A DNA stretch of 64,000 nucleotides from Actinoplanes ianthinogenes (GCF_018324205.1 NZ_AP023356.1:9802501-9866500); one strand, 5' to 3'; numbered from the stretch's first letter, positions 1 through 8,823 are shown. Program-made: numbers and translations. The notes: generated from the letters alone by a model not told the origin.

Positions 1-159
1 CCCGTCCCCGGAGTCCAGGACCACAAACGTCCGGTCCCCGCCCGTGCCCGCGGCGACCGGCAGCGCGCCGGCGAAGCCCCGCCGCTTCAGGTGGTAGCCC
101 GCCGACAGTCCCGCCTGACCAGCACCGATGACCACCACCGTCGCCCGACCACCACTCAT
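1..159 (-). CDS. Flavin-dependent monooxygenase/oxidoreductase, N-terminal part
   Basis: Reading leftward from an ATG at 159, the first 53 codons lie in the window and the gene runs off the left edge. The protein begins MSGGRA and then shows TVVVIGAGQAGLSAGYHL, the GxGxxG dinucleotide-binding motif that binds the ADP part of FAD at the start of flavin-containing monooxygenases and related oxidoreductases. Nothing of the NADPH site or the active site is visible, so the substrate cannot be named. The frame has no stop over the visible part. The gene is divergent from the PH-domain-like membrane gene that starts at 253. Confidence 0.8.
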   Translation of the reverse strand, partial: MSGGRATVVVIGAGQAGLSAGYHLKRRGFAGALPVAAGTGGDRTFVVLDSGDG

Positions 160-167
160 CCCTCAAC

Positions 168-185
168 ACTACGAAGTAGTTGACA
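168..185. promoter_or_regulatory. Small palindrome joined to a TTGACA box
   Basis: ACTAC-GAA-GTAGT (168-180) is a perfect inverted repeat. It runs directly into TTGACA (180-185) in the gap between the divergent oxidoreductase and membrane-protein genes. It could be an operator for the oxidoreductase. No good -10 box is found at the right distance, so this is only a candidate. Confidence 0.3.
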
Positions 186-252
186 CGTCAGCGATCACAA
201 GTGGCCGACCTAACGCCTCGACACCCGGGCGGGCCGAGATCATGATGAATTC

Positions 253-801
253 GTGGAGACCGATCTCTTGCCAGGTGAGGGCGTCCTCTGGGAGGGCCGC
301 CCGGTGCGACACCTGCTGTTCCGCGCCACCGACGTCTTCCTGATCCCGCTCAGTCTCGTCTGGTGCGGCATCGTCGTGTACTGGGAAGCCGGCATCGTGC
401 TCAGCGGCGGCCCGGCCCTCTTCGCCCTCTGGGGCCTGCTCTTCGTGCTCGCCGGCCTCTACCTCGTCTTCGCCCGCTTCATCATCCGCGCCGTCGCCTC
501 ACGCCGGACCCGCTACACGATCACCACAAGCCGCCTCCTCATCCACCGCGGCTGGTCCGGCACTCGCCTCACCACCGCATACCTCACCTCCCTGCCACCC
601 CCGGTCATCACCGAACAGTCCGACGGCTCCGGCAACCTCGCCTTCGGCGCCTTCCCCGGCATCACCGACGCTTTCACCACCGACCGCCGCTACGGCTTCC
701 GCGTCTGGTCCGCCGAACCCTCCCGGACCCTCATCCTCTGGTCCATCCCCCACGTCCGCCTCGCCCGCGACCTCGCCACCCACGCCCAACACGGCGCCTG
801 A
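253..801 (+). CDS. Membrane protein with PH-like (bPH2/YdbT-type) domain
   Basis: This encodes a 182-residue protein starting at GTG 253; the nearby ATGs at 242 and 245 are out of frame. The start METDLLPGEGVLWEGRPVRH is the usual opening of small bacterial PH-domain membrane proteins, where a GE-x-x-L-W-G-R-P motif precedes the membrane. Two hydrophobic segments follow (about residues 28-50 and 54-80). Then comes a basic beta-rich tail with RRTRYTITTSRLLIHRG, the typical start of the PH-like fold. Function is unknown beyond a membrane-anchored PH-like fold. It lies 16 bp before another small membrane gene and may share its transcript. Confidence 0.7.
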   Translation: METDLLPGEGVLWEGRPVRHLLFRATDVFLIPLSLVWCGIVVYWEAGIVLSGGPALFALWGLLFVLAGLYLVFARFIIRAVASRRTRYTITTSRLLIHRGWSGTRLTTAYLTSLPPPVITEQSDGSGNLAFGAFPGITDAFTTDRRYGFRVWSAEPSRTLILWSIPHVRLARDLATHAQHGA

Positions 802-817
802 CCCATAGACTTGCTCG

Positions 818-1165
818 ATGAGCGCCCATCCCGGTCCTCCCCCGGACCCCGATCAGCCACCAGCGACCCGGCGAGAGCGCACTTATCAGACGGTGGCCTT
901 CGGTGTCGGCGCCGCCCTGCTGCTCCTTCCGGCCGGCTACGTCGGGTTCCTCGCCCTGCTCATCACCGTCTTCGAGGTCGGCAGCCGGATCCTGGCCGGA
1001 CTGGCGGTCCTCGTCGCGGGTGCCGCAGTGGTGTGCGGCCTGCTGTCCATCGCGACCTCGTCCGAGGGCCGGACGGAACGCGCACAGCGACTGATCCTCG
1101 CCGATCTCCTGCTCACCGTCGCCGCCGTCGTCGGCGCGCTCAGCATTCCGACGCACGGCGAGTGA
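818..1165 (+). CDS. Small hypothetical membrane protein
   Basis: This is a 115-residue protein starting with ATG. The N terminus is proline-rich and cytoplasmic-looking (about 25 residues). Three hydrophobic stretches follow (roughly residues 26-50, 55-77 and 92-110), separated by a short charged loop SSEGRTERAQR. I do not recognise a family. It sits 16 bp downstream of the PH-like membrane gene on the same strand, which suggests joint transcription. Start choice is supported by position after the upstream stop rather than by a strong ribosome site. Confidence 0.6.
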   Translation: MSAHPGPPPDPDQPPATRRERTYQTVAFGVGAALLLLPAGYVGFLALLITVFEVGSRILAGLAVLVAGAAVVCGLLSIATSSEGRTERAQRLILADLLLTVAAVVGALSIPTHGE

Positions 1166-1284
1166 ACCGCCGGTCCGGCGCAGACCCCGCGAGAATTGTT
1201 CCGGCCCGGTGTCGGATCCGGGGCACGGCGTTCGTAGGACAGGTGAGAGGCGGTCGACGGAGCCGCCGAGACGAGGGAGTCATC

Positions 1285-1659
1285 ATGGCCCGGTACTTGG
1301 TGTCGTTCAACGACGGCGCGATGGACCACATCGCCGCCGACGAGATGGGCGACGTGGCGGAAGCGGCGCATGCGGTGTGTCAGGAGGCCATGGACGCCGG
1401 CGTCTGGGTCTACGGCGCCGGGCTCGAACGCCAGCAGGCCGCCATCGTGGCCACCGACGGCATCGTCACCGACGGGCCGTACCCGGAGACCAAGGAGGTC
1501 ATCGGCGGTTTCGCGGTGCTCGAGGTGGCCACCCGCGAGGAGGCCCTGAAGTGGGCCGCCAAGATCGCCGCGAGCTGCCGCTGTGCGCAGGAGGTCCGGG
1601 AGATCCTGCCCGACCCGGTGCAGGACGAGATGTTCCGCAAGGCCGGCCGGAACTGGTGA
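1285..1659 (+). CDS. YCII-related (DGPF-domain) protein
   Basis: This is a 124-residue protein from ATG 1285, preceded by a purine-rich GAGGGAG site; the longer open frame upstream is not used. It has the family pattern: MARYLVSF at the start, a central TDGPYPETKEVIGGFAVLEV and a C-terminal helix pair. The DGP-ETKE-IGGF segment is diagnostic of the YCII/DGPF family of ferredoxin-like dimers, often encoded beside ECF sigma factors. No sigma factor is present here. The biochemical role of the family is poorly known. A GC-rich hairpin follows at 1691-1724. Confidence 0.85.
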   Translation: MARYLVSFNDGAMDHIAADEMGDVAEAAHAVCQEAMDAGVWVYGAGLERQQAAIVATDGIVTDGPYPETKEVIGGFAVLEVATREEALKWAAKIAASCRCAQEVREILPDPVQDEMFRKAGRNW

Positions 1660-1690
1660 CCTCCCGGCCGGCGCCGTGACAGCGCGCCGA

Positions 1691-1724
1691 GGCCGGCAGC
1701 CGCGATGCGAAGCGGCTGCCGGCC
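1691..1724. terminator. Hairpin between convergent genes
   Basis: A perfect 13-bp stem (GGCCGGCAGCCGC at 1691-1703 against its complement at 1712-1724) closes an 8-base loop. It lies between the YCII gene (ending 1659) and the stop of the leftward FAD monooxygenase (1746). This suits a bidirectional, U-tract-poor actinobacterial terminator. Confidence 0.65.
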
Positions 1725-1745
1725 GGCACTCCTGACGAGCGGATC

Positions 1746-3245
1746 TCATCTCTCCGGGCTGCCGAACCAGCGGCCGGCCGACTTCTCGAACGCCGCCCGA
1801 TCCGAGTCGTTCTCGGCGATCCAGGCGACGAACCCGTCCGGGCGGACCAGCACGGCCCGCAGCCCCAGGTCGTCGCGCGCCGGTCCGGCCACATAGCGGA
1901 TGCGGCTCGGCCAGCGGCCCGCCGCCGCGTGCAGGGCCCGGTCGCCGCTGAAGTCCAGCACCACCCCGAGCCCTTCCCGCAGCAGGTCACCGAGCGCGGT
2001 GCCGTCCGCGAGACGCAGGTCCGGCGCGTTGCGGCCGACCAGCGGCCGATCGTCGCCGAGGTCGTAGCGGAGCGACGTGCCGTTCAGCCGCTCGTACACA
2101 TAGGTGGTTCCTTCTCCGGTGCCGAGCAGGTCGCGCACCAGGGCTTGCAGGGCGGGCGCATACGGGTCCGGCCGCATCACCGCCACCTGCGCCCGGGACC
2201 AGTCCAGGACCCGCGCCCCGACCGGGTGCCGCTCCGCCGTGTAGCTGTCGAGCAGCCCCTCCGCTGCGCTCCCCCGGACCACCGACGCGAGTTTCCAGCC
2301 CAGGTTCATCGCGTCGCCGATCCCGAGGTTGAGCCCCTGCCCGCCGAGCGGCGAGTGGATGTGCGCCGCGTCCCCGGCCAGCAGCACCCGACCCCGCCGG
2401 TACGCGCTCGCCTGCTTCGCCCGGTCCGTGAAGCTCGACGCCAGCCGCACCCCGGTCACCGTCACGTCGGTCCCGGAGACCCGGCGCAGCACCTCCTGGA
2501 GATGCTCCGCGCCCGGCGGCTGCGTCCGGTCGTACGCGCCCCCGTCGAAGTCCATGATCCCGATGTGCCCCGGCACGAACATCCGCAGGTACATCCCCTC
2601 CGGAGTCAGGTTGAACCCGGGACGCAGCTTCTCCAGGTCGTCGATGTCGACGTGCGCGATGTAGCCGGTGAACTGCGCTTGCGTGCCGGCGAAGTCGAAC
2701 CCCGCGAGCCGCCGCACGGCACTGCGCCCGCCGTCGCAGCCGACCAGCCAGCGCGCCGGGAAGACCTGCTCCCCGGCCCGGGCGAGCACACCGTCGCCGG
2801 CCTGCTCGACGCCGGTGACCGTGATCCCCCGCCGGATCTGCACCCCGAGCTTCACGGCCCGCTCGGCGAGCACCGTCTCGACCGCATCAAGGCTGGTCAT
2901 CATGCCTTCGAGCGCCGGGCTGGGCAGCCGGTACCGCAGCGCCCCGGCATCGATCACACCCGGATCGAGCATCATGCCGGCGAAGTGCCCCACGGCCCGC
3001 GGCGGCGGAGCCGCGGCGTCCGGCGCGAACGAGGCCTCCGGCATCAGCGACTCCAGCATCCCCCGCCGGTAGAACGCCTCGACCGACCCGGCGGACAGCC
3101 CCCGCATGCCGAGCGGCATCACCCGCCACGGGCTGTGCGGCTCCGCCTCCCGTTCGAGCACCAGCACCGAGCACCCGGCCAGGGCCAGCTCGCCGGCGAG
3201 GAACAGCCCGACCGGCCCGGCTCCCACGATCACCACGTCGTGCAT
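1746..3245 (-). CDS. FAD-dependent aromatic monooxygenase (PHBH/TetX-rifampicin monooxygenase type)
   Basis: The protein has 499 residues, starting MHDVVIVGAGPVGLFLAGEL with the GxGxxG motif for FAD. It then shows the second flavin motif VGCDGGRSAVRR (about residue 160) and the third, VLLAGDAAHIHSPLGGQGLN (about 300). The C-terminal 120 residues look like the thioredoxin-like tail of class A hydroxylases. Such enzymes hydroxylate aromatic compounds, polyketides or drugs using NAD(P)H and O2; the substrate here is unknown. The ATG at 3245 is 1 bp after the stop of the SGNH hydrolase gene, so the two form an operon. The longer frame reading through from upstream is not the true start. Confidence 0.85.
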   Translation of the reverse strand: MHDVVIVGAGPVGLFLAGELALAGCSVLVLEREAEPHSPWRVMPLGMRGLSAGSVEAFYRRGMLESLMPEASFAPDAAAPPPRAVGHFAGMMLDPGVIDAGALRYRLPSPALEGMMTSLDAVETVLAERAVKLGVQIRRGITVTGVEQAGDGVLARAGEQVFPARWLVGCDGGRSAVRRLAGFDFAGTQAQFTGYIAHVDIDDLEKLRPGFNLTPEGMYLRMFVPGHIGIMDFDGGAYDRTQPPGAEHLQEVLRRVSGTDVTVTGVRLASSFTDRAKQASAYRRGRVLLAGDAAHIHSPLGGQGLNLGIGDAMNLGWKLASVVRGSAAEGLLDSYTAERHPVGARVLDWSRAQVAVMRPDPYAPALQALVRDLLGTGEGTTYVYERLNGTSLRYDLGDDRPLVGRNAPDLRLADGTALGDLLREGLGVVLDFSGDRALHAAAGRWPSRIRYVAGPARDDLGLRAVLVRPDGFVAWIAENDSDRAAFEKSAGRWFGSPER

Positions 3246-3246
3246 G

Positions 3247-4392
3247 TCAGATCCCCTTCGCGAACAGTGCCAGGTCGATGGAGTCGGCCAGCGCGCGATA
3301 CCCCGCGTCGCTGCCGTGCACGTCCCCCGCGTGAAAACCGTCGATGACCCGGCTCGGCCGCTCCCGATCGCGCCACACCGCGTCGAAGTCCAGCACCGCG
3401 TCGAAGGCGCCACCGGTGCGGATCCAGTCGTTGACCGCCTGCCGCACGCGTTCGCCGTCCATCGAGAACATCTCATCCCTTCCGTACGGCGTGAGCGTCG
3501 CGCCGTAGACCATGACTCCGCGGTCCCGCGCCCGGGCGATCAGCTGCCGGTACCCCGCGATCAGGTCGTCCGCCGTCACCGGCGCCCCGGGGAACATCGT
3601 CAGGAACTCGGCCGGCGGCCCGTCCGCGTCACGCGGCGCATAGGAGATCCCGATGTCGCCCAGCCCGATCGCCACCACCAGGTAACCGAGTCCCGGCGTG
3701 GCCAGCACGTCCCGGTCGAACCGGGCCGGCGCGGCGTCCCCGTGCCCCTCGTTCAGCAGCCGGTTCCCGCTGATCCCCTGGTTGACCACGCAGACGCCGG
3801 TGAGTCGCTCGGCCAGCCGGTCCGGCCAGCTGCGGTCGGCGTCCGGCGCCGAGCCGAACCCGTCGGCGATCGAGTCACCGAGCACAACGACGGCCTCGGC
3901 GGGGCCGTCCGGGATCACGTCCACCGCCGAGATCAGGGCCCGGACCGGCAGCGGCACCGCATTCCCCGGCAGGTCCCGGGCGGCGACGGCGTCGCCCGGG
4001 ATCAGCCAGCTCGCCTCGACCGGCCGCCCGTGCCCGGTGCAGCTCTCCACCCGGCCCGGCAGGTAGGCGCTGATCGTCAGCCGGGCGAGAGCCGGCACCG
4101 CCAGGTCCACCGGATCGCTCAGCAGCGGCGCGCCGACCGGCACCGTCGCGGACTGCCGGCCGGCGAAGGTCAGCGCCCGGTCGCCGGCCCGTGCCGCGCC
4201 GATGGTCAGCGGCGCGGTCCCGTACTCGTTGGTGAAGCGCACCCGCACCGCCCGGCCGCCGCCGCTGACCCGCACCACCTGGCGCAGCGTCGCGTCGGCG
4301 AACGGCTCGAGAGCGGCAACCGCCGCACCGGGCGCCTGAGGTGCGGCACCCCACGTCCGGACCCATCGGTCCGGACCGTTCGTCCCCGTCAT
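3247..4392 (-). CDS. SGNH/GDSL-family hydrolase
   Basis: The 381-residue product starts at ATG 4392, chosen because GGAGG sits 5 bases upstream; an in-frame ATG at 4404 lacks such a site. An N-terminal beta-rich domain (about 1-165) is followed by the SGNH domain. Block I is VVVLGDSIADGFG with the nucleophile serine, and the last block is GDVHGSDAGY with the Asp and His. Block III, normally GxND with an oxyanion Asn, reads IGLGDIG, so that Asn is replaced by Gly. No signal peptide is evident. It probably acts as an esterase/deacylase. It is the first gene of an operon with the flavin monooxygenase and is divergent from the AfsR-like regulator. Confidence 0.85.
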   Translation of the reverse strand: MTGTNGPDRWVRTWGAAPQAPGAAVAALEPFADATLRQVVRVSGGGRAVRVRFTNEYGTAPLTIGAARAGDRALTFAGRQSATVPVGAPLLSDPVDLAVPALARLTISAYLPGRVESCTGHGRPVEASWLIPGDAVAARDLPGNAVPLPVRALISAVDVIPDGPAEAVVVLGDSIADGFGSAPDADRSWPDRLAERLTGVCVVNQGISGNRLLNEGHGDAAPARFDRDVLATPGLGYLVVAIGLGDIGISYAPRDADGPPAEFLTMFPGAPVTADDLIAGYRQLIARARDRGVMVYGATLTPYGRDEMFSMDGERVRQAVNDWIRTGGAFDAVLDFDAVWRDRERPSRVIDGFHAGDVHGSDAGYRALADSIDLALFAKGI

Positions 4393-4547
4393 CGGTACCT
4401 CCATGGTTCGTGGTCATGCTCGAGCGGCCCGTCACCGGCCCGGAGGCGGCTTGTCGCCGTTCCGGAAGCGGCGCATCGCCGTGCCCGAAGACTGGCGCGC
4501 GCCGCTCACACGGCGCTGTCACGGCGCTGGTTTGCGAGGATCACGGG

Positions 4548-7463
4548 ATGGATCGGCTGCGGATCACGCTGTTCGGCGGTTTGCGGGTTTCTCGCGGCGA
4601 CACGGACCGGACCGTTGCCGGGTCACGGTTGAAGACGCTTCTGGTACGTCTGGCGCTCGCCGCCGGCCACCCGGTCGCCCCGGGCACCCTGATCGGCGCG
4701 ATCTGGCCCGAGACGCCGCCCGGCGACCCCGCCCACGCACTGCAAGCTCTCGTCTCCCGCCTGCGCCGCACGCTCGGCGCCGCAGGCGACGTCACCCGGA
4801 CGGACGGCGGCTACCGCCTGGCCGTGGACCCAGCCGACGTGGACGTGCTGCGGTTCGAGCGGCTGGCCGCCGCGGGCCGGCGCCGATGGCACGCCGGCGA
4901 TCCGCGCGGCGCGGCCGCCGCGCTCGGCGAGGCCCTGAGGCTGTGGAGCGAGCGCCCGGGTTCCGAACCGGACACCGTCGCGATGGCCGCCCCCGCTGTC
5001 GCCACCCGTCTCACCCAGCTGTCGCTCGAGGTGGCCGCCGATCTCGCCGAGATCGAGCGGGCCTTGGACGGCGAGGGCCTGCCCGTGCCGATGACCAGCT
5101 TCGTCGGACGTGACGACGACCTGGACCGGATCGGCCGGCTGCTCAGCACCGGACGCCTGGTGACCGTCGTCGGTCCCGGTGGCGCCGGCAAGACCAGGCT
5201 CGCCGTCGAGGCCGCCCACCGCCTCCGGCAGGGCTATCGCGACGGGGCGTGGCTCGTCGACCTGACCTCGACCACCGAACCCGTCAAACTCGGCACCGCC
5301 GTACTCGCCGCGATCGGACTGCGCGGCCCGGCCGTCTTCGAGGCCCGGCCTCGCGCCGCGACCGGCGACCTGGACCTCCTGGTCGAACGGCTCGGCGGCC
5401 GGGAGAGCCTGCTCGTCGTGGACAACTGCGAGCACCTCGTCGACGCGGTCGCCGCGCTGGTCGAGGGCCTGCTGACCCGCTGTCCCCGGGTACGCGTGCT
5501 GGCCACCAGCCGCGAGCCGCTGGCGATCGGCGGCGAGGCCCTCGTCCCGCTCGGCCCGCTCGGGCTCCCCGATCCGGGCGCCGACGTCGACGAGGCGCGA
5601 CGGGCCGCGGCGGTCCGACTGTTCCTCGAGCGTGCGGTGGCCGTACGTCCGGAATTTGCTCTTGATCGAAAGACGGCGCCCGGGATCGTGCGGGTGGTGC
5701 GGAGCCTGGACGGGCTGCCGCTCGCCCTGGAGCTGGCCGCTGCCCGGTTGCGCACGGTGTCCCCGGATGAGCTGGCCGATCGGTGGGACCCGCTCGGCGG
5801 CGATGACGACGGCCCGGCCCGGCACCGGACGCTGCGGGCGGTGATCGAGTGGAGCTGGCAGCTGCTGAGCGACGACGAACGTACCGTCGCGGAGCGGATC
5901 GCGGTCCTGCCGGGCGGCGTGACAGCGGCCTCGGCCACGGCGGTCTGCGCCGGCGCCGGAGTGCCCCCGGCCGAGGTCCCGCAGGTGCTGGCAAGCCTCG
6001 TCGACAGGTCGCTGGTGCAGCTGGTGTCCGGTTCGGATCGCTACCGGATGCTGGAGACGATTCGTGAGTACGCCGTCGGGCGGACGGCCGATCCGGGCGC
6101 GGTCCGGGACCTGGCCGCCGACTACGTCACCGGGCTGATGGACCGGTGCGATCCGCGGTTGCGCGGGCCCGGCCAGCTGGCGGCCATGCGGGTGATCACC
6201 GCCGAGTACGACAACGCGCTCGCCGCCCTGCGCCGGCGCTGCGACACCGGCGACCGCGCCGGGGCGGTCCGACTCGCGCTGCGGCTGTGCTGGTACTGGC
6301 ATCTGCTCGGACGCGACCAGGACGCGACGTATTGGCTGGGTGCGGCGCTGGCGGTGCCCGGTGGCGAGCCGACGCCCGAACGGGCCTGCGCCGAGGCGAT
6401 GCACCTGCTGCACCGGGCGGCGACCAGCGACGCGGCCGACCGGGCGCGGATGCGGGAGCTGGCCGACCTGCTGGTCGCGAGTCCGGAACTGCCCAGTCCC
6501 TTCCGGGTGTTCGGCCCGGTCCTGCTCGCGTTCCTGGACGAGGACGCGGCCGCGCTGGCGATCTTCGAGCACCTGGCCGGCGGTGGCGACCCGTGGCCGG
6601 CCGGCCTGGCCCGGCTGTTCCAGGCGCAGATCGCGGAGAACGTGGGTGACCTCGACCGGATGCGCGCCGCCGTGGACGCGGCGCTGGCCTGCTTCCGGCG
6701 GGCGGGCGACCGCTGGGGGCAGGCCGCCGCGCTGCCGATGCGTGCCCAGCTGCGGCAGTACGACGGCGACCTGGACGGTGTGCTGGCCGATCTGCGCGAC
6801 GCCCGGAAGCTCGCCGCCGAGTTCGGCACGGTCGGCCTCGGCGATCAGGTGTACAGCGACCTGCGGTGGATCGACCTGCACGTGCGGCGCGGCGAGGCCG
6901 GGCTGGCCGCCGCGACGATCGAGGCGGCACGGGACCGGGCGGCCCGGGCGGCGTCGGCGGAGATGCTGGTGCTGCTGGACACCCGGGAGGCCGAGTTCCG
7001 GCTGTGGTCGGGTGACCTGGATCGGGCGCGGGAACTGCTCGACGACGCCGACCGGGGGCTGCCCGCGGCCACCGGGTTGTCCGGCAACCATGCCCGGACG
7101 CTGGTCGGCAGCGTCCGGGCTTCGCTCCGGCTGGAGCAGGGTGACCTGCGCGGTGCGGAGGAGGCGTTGCGGGAGGCGTACGCGGCCGGGGTGGCCGCCC
7201 GGGACCTGCCGATCCTGGCGGTGGTGGCGATCGGCGGGGCCGGGCTGGCGCAGGCACGCGGACGGCAGCACGAGGCCGCCGTGCTGCTGGGTGTCGCGGC
7301 CCGGCTGCGGGGTGCGCACGACCGCAGCGACCCGCGGGGCGTGGCGATCGCGGCGCGCGCACGGGCCGCTCTGGGTGAGGACGATTTCGGTACGGCGTAC
7401 GCAAAAGGCTGGAACCTGTCGGCGCAGAATGCCGTGACCCGCCTCAGAACCTCACATACATGA
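4548..7463 (+). CDS. AfsR/SARP-type regulator with NB-ARC and TPR-like region, shortened BTAD
   Basis: The 971-residue protein has an N-terminal OmpR-type winged helix (about 1-90: MDRLRITLFGGLRV, then LVSRLRRTLGAAG). A bacterial transcriptional activation domain follows and stops early, near residue 178. Next is an NB-ARC STAND ATPase, with Walker A GPGGAGKTR near 210 and Walker B LLVVDNCEH near 288. The C-terminal half is helical and TPR-like. The usual BTAD is about 70-80 residues longer; here the linker LPVPMTSFVGRD follows almost directly. AfsR-like proteins activate secondary-metabolite or local genes. It is divergent from the SGNH hydrolase/monooxygenase pair, a plausible target. Its 3' end overlaps the convergent GNAT gene by 20 bp. 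Confidence 0.85.
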   Translation: MDRLRITLFGGLRVSRGDTDRTVAGSRLKTLLVRLALAAGHPVAPGTLIGAIWPETPPGDPAHALQALVSRLRRTLGAAGDVTRTDGGYRLAVDPADVDVLRFERLAAAGRRRWHAGDPRGAAAALGEALRLWSERPGSEPDTVAMAAPAVATRLTQLSLEVAADLAEIERALDGEGLPVPMTSFVGRDDDLDRIGRLLSTGRLVTVVGPGGAGKTRLAVEAAHRLRQGYRDGAWLVDLTSTTEPVKLGTAVLAAIGLRGPAVFEARPRAATGDLDLLVERLGGRESLLVVDNCEHLVDAVAALVEGLLTRCPRVRVLATSREPLAIGGEALVPLGPLGLPDPGADVDEARRAAAVRLFLERAVAVRPEFALDRKTAPGIVRVVRSLDGLPLALELAAARLRTVSPDELADRWDPLGGDDDGPARHRTLRAVIEWSWQLLSDDERTVAERIAVLPGGVTAASATAVCAGAGVPPAEVPQVLASLVDRSLVQLVSGSDRYRMLETIREYAVGRTADPGAVRDLAADYVTGLMDRCDPRLRGPGQLAAMRVITAEYDNALAALRRRCDTGDRAGAVRLALRLCWYWHLLGRDQDATYWLGAALAVPGGEPTPERACAEAMHLLHRAATSDAADRARMRELADLLVASPELPSPFRVFGPVLLAFLDEDAAALAIFEHLAGGGDPWPAGLARLFQAQIAENVGDLDRMRAAVDAALACFRRAGDRWGQAAALPMRAQLRQYDGDLDGVLADLRDARKLAAEFGTVGLGDQVYSDLRWIDLHVRRGEAGLAAATIEAARDRAARAASAEMLVLLDTREAEFRLWSGDLDRARELLDDADRGLPAATGLSGNHARTLVGSVRASLRLEQGDLRGAEEALREAYAAGVAARDLPILAVVAIGGAGLAQARGRQHEAAVLLGVAARLRGAHDRSDPRGVAIAARARAALGEDDFGTAYAKGWNLSAQNAVTRLRTSHT

Positions 7464-7929
7464 GGTGTAAGCCGACCCGGCCGAGAGTGGGATGCTCGAA
7501 CGCCTCCGGCACGGTGCCGAGAACCTCGAAACCGAGCCGCTGGTAGAGCTCGACGGCCGACCGGTTCGACGCGACCACCGCATTGAACTGCATGCCCGCG
7601 TAACCGGCACCCGCGGCCCAGTCGAGGGCGTCCCGGCAAAGGGCGGTGCCGACGCCTTTCCCGCGCGAATCGGCGGCCACCATGAAGCTCGCGGTGGCGA
7701 TGTGCGATCCCGGGCCGGGACGGTTGGGGCCCATTTTCGCGGTGCCGAGAACACGTCCGTCGGCGACCGCGACGACGGTCCGGCCGGGCGGCGTCTCGAG
7801 CCACATCGGGCGCGCCTGGTCCTCCGTCATCTCCGGGTCGTAGGGAAAGGTTTCCCGGGCCTGGATCACCTCGTGGATGATCGCCCAGACCTGCGGCCAG
7901 TCAGCCGCGGTGATCTCACTTATCCGCAC
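7444..7929 (-). CDS. GNAT-family N-acetyltransferase
   Basis: This is a 161-residue acetyltransferase if translation starts at GTG 7929 (VRISEITAADW); further upstream starts would extend deep into the methyltransferase gene. The acetyl-CoA motif A is clear: SFMVAADSRGKGVGTALCRD. It is followed by NAVVASNRSAVELYQRLGF, typical of the C-terminal GNAT helix-strand. The layout resembles the phosphinothricin/amine acetyltransferase branch, but the substrate is unknown. The start overlaps the end of the methyltransferase gene by 14 bp, so the two are probably translated from one transcript. The 3' end overlaps the convergent SARP gene. Confidence 0.85.
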   Translation of the reverse strand: MRISEITAADWPQVWAIIHEVIQARETFPYDPEMTEDQARPMWLETPPGRTVVAVADGRVLGTAKMGPNRPGPGSHIATASFMVAADSRGKGVGTALCRDALDWAAGAGYAGMQFNAVVASNRSAVELYQRLGFEVLGTVPEAFEHPTLGRVGLHLMYVRF

Positions 7930-8743
7930 CCGCAGGACGATAACGTGCCACCGCCCCATAGACGGAGACCTGCGCGTCCGACGGCGCCGGCTCGGTGGGT
8001 TCACCCAGGTCGGGCCGCCACGCCGGGACGATCCGCAACCCCGGCTCGACCAGGTCCAGACCGGTGAGGAAGCGCTCGATCTCGGCCCGGGAGCGGACCC
8101 TCATGGTGACGCCCTGGTTGCGGTAGACCTCTGCCACCTTCTCCCACGCCTCCGGCCGGAAATCGCCGGTCAGGTGCGACAGGACAAGATAGCTGCCGGC
8201 CGGCAGCGCCGCGAGAAGACGCTCGACGATCCCCCACGGGTCGTCCTCGTCACCGAGGAAATGCAGGATCGCGATCAGCAGCAGGCCGACCGGGCGATTC
8301 AGGTCGAGCGTGCCGCTGCGCCTGACCGCGTCCAGGATCGCGTCGACGTCGCGCAGATCCGCGTCGATGTAATCCGTTTTGCCGTCCGGGTGACTGGTCA
8401 GCAACGCGCGGGCGTGTGCCAGCACGATCGGGTCATTGTCGACGTAAACGATCCGCGCCCGGGAATTGATGTCCTGCGCCACGTGGTGGACATTCGGCGC
8501 GCTCGGGATCCCGGTGCCGATGTCGAGGAACTGGTCGATGCCCTGCTCGGCCAGGAATCGCACCGCCCGGCGCAGGAACAACCTGTTCTCCCGGGGCGGG
8601 ATCCGGCTGTCCGGGTTCGCCTTCAGCCCCCGCTCGGCCGCCTCGCGGTCGGCCGCGAAATTGTCCTTGCCGCCGAGCAGATAGTCGTAGACCCGGGCCG
8701 GGTGCGGGCGATGGGTTTGCAGATCCGTCACCCGGTGGATCAT
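7916..8743 (-). CDS. SAM-dependent methyltransferase, DUF574 (PF04672) family
   Basis: This is a 275-residue protein from ATG 8743 (MIHRVTDLQTHRPHPARVYD). Hallmarks are ARVYDYLLGGKDNFAADREAA, the glycine-rich SAM site FLDIGTGIPSAPNVHHVAQ, and IVYVDNDPIVLAHARALL with the acidic residue that binds the ribose. These proteins are abundant paralogues in actinomycetes, and their substrates are mostly unknown. The gene is divergent from the serine hydrolase at 8824 and upstream of, and overlapping, the GNAT gene. Confidence 0.85.
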   Translation of the reverse strand: MIHRVTDLQTHRPHPARVYDYLLGGKDNFAADREAAERGLKANPDSRIPPRENRLFLRRAVRFLAEQGIDQFLDIGTGIPSAPNVHHVAQDINSRARIVYVDNDPIVLAHARALLTSHPDGKTDYIDADLRDVDAILDAVRRSGTLDLNRPVGLLLIAILHFLGDEDDPWGIVERLLAALPAGSYLVLSHLTGDFRPEAWEKVAEVYRNQGVTMRVRSRAEIERFLTGLDLVEPGLRIVPAWRPDLGEPTEPAPSDAQVSVYGAVARYRPAGADK

Positions 8744-8823
8744 CGCACGCGCTTCGGGCACCGTCGAGTTTGCACGGTCCCGACCGTCTGCATGGGTATG
8801 ACCGATCGGAGAGGGGACCAGCA

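Noticed and set aside
1929-3347. Long + strand open frame opposite the FAD monooxygenase
   Set aside because: It is the antisense shadow of a clear monooxygenase gene. It is rich in Arg/Pro/His/Gln, as expected from reverse frames in GC-rich DNA, and has no family motif.
4623-7319. 898-codon leftward open frame opposite the SARP gene
   Set aside because: It lies entirely inside the AfsR-like gene, with Arg/Gly/Gln-rich random composition and no domain.
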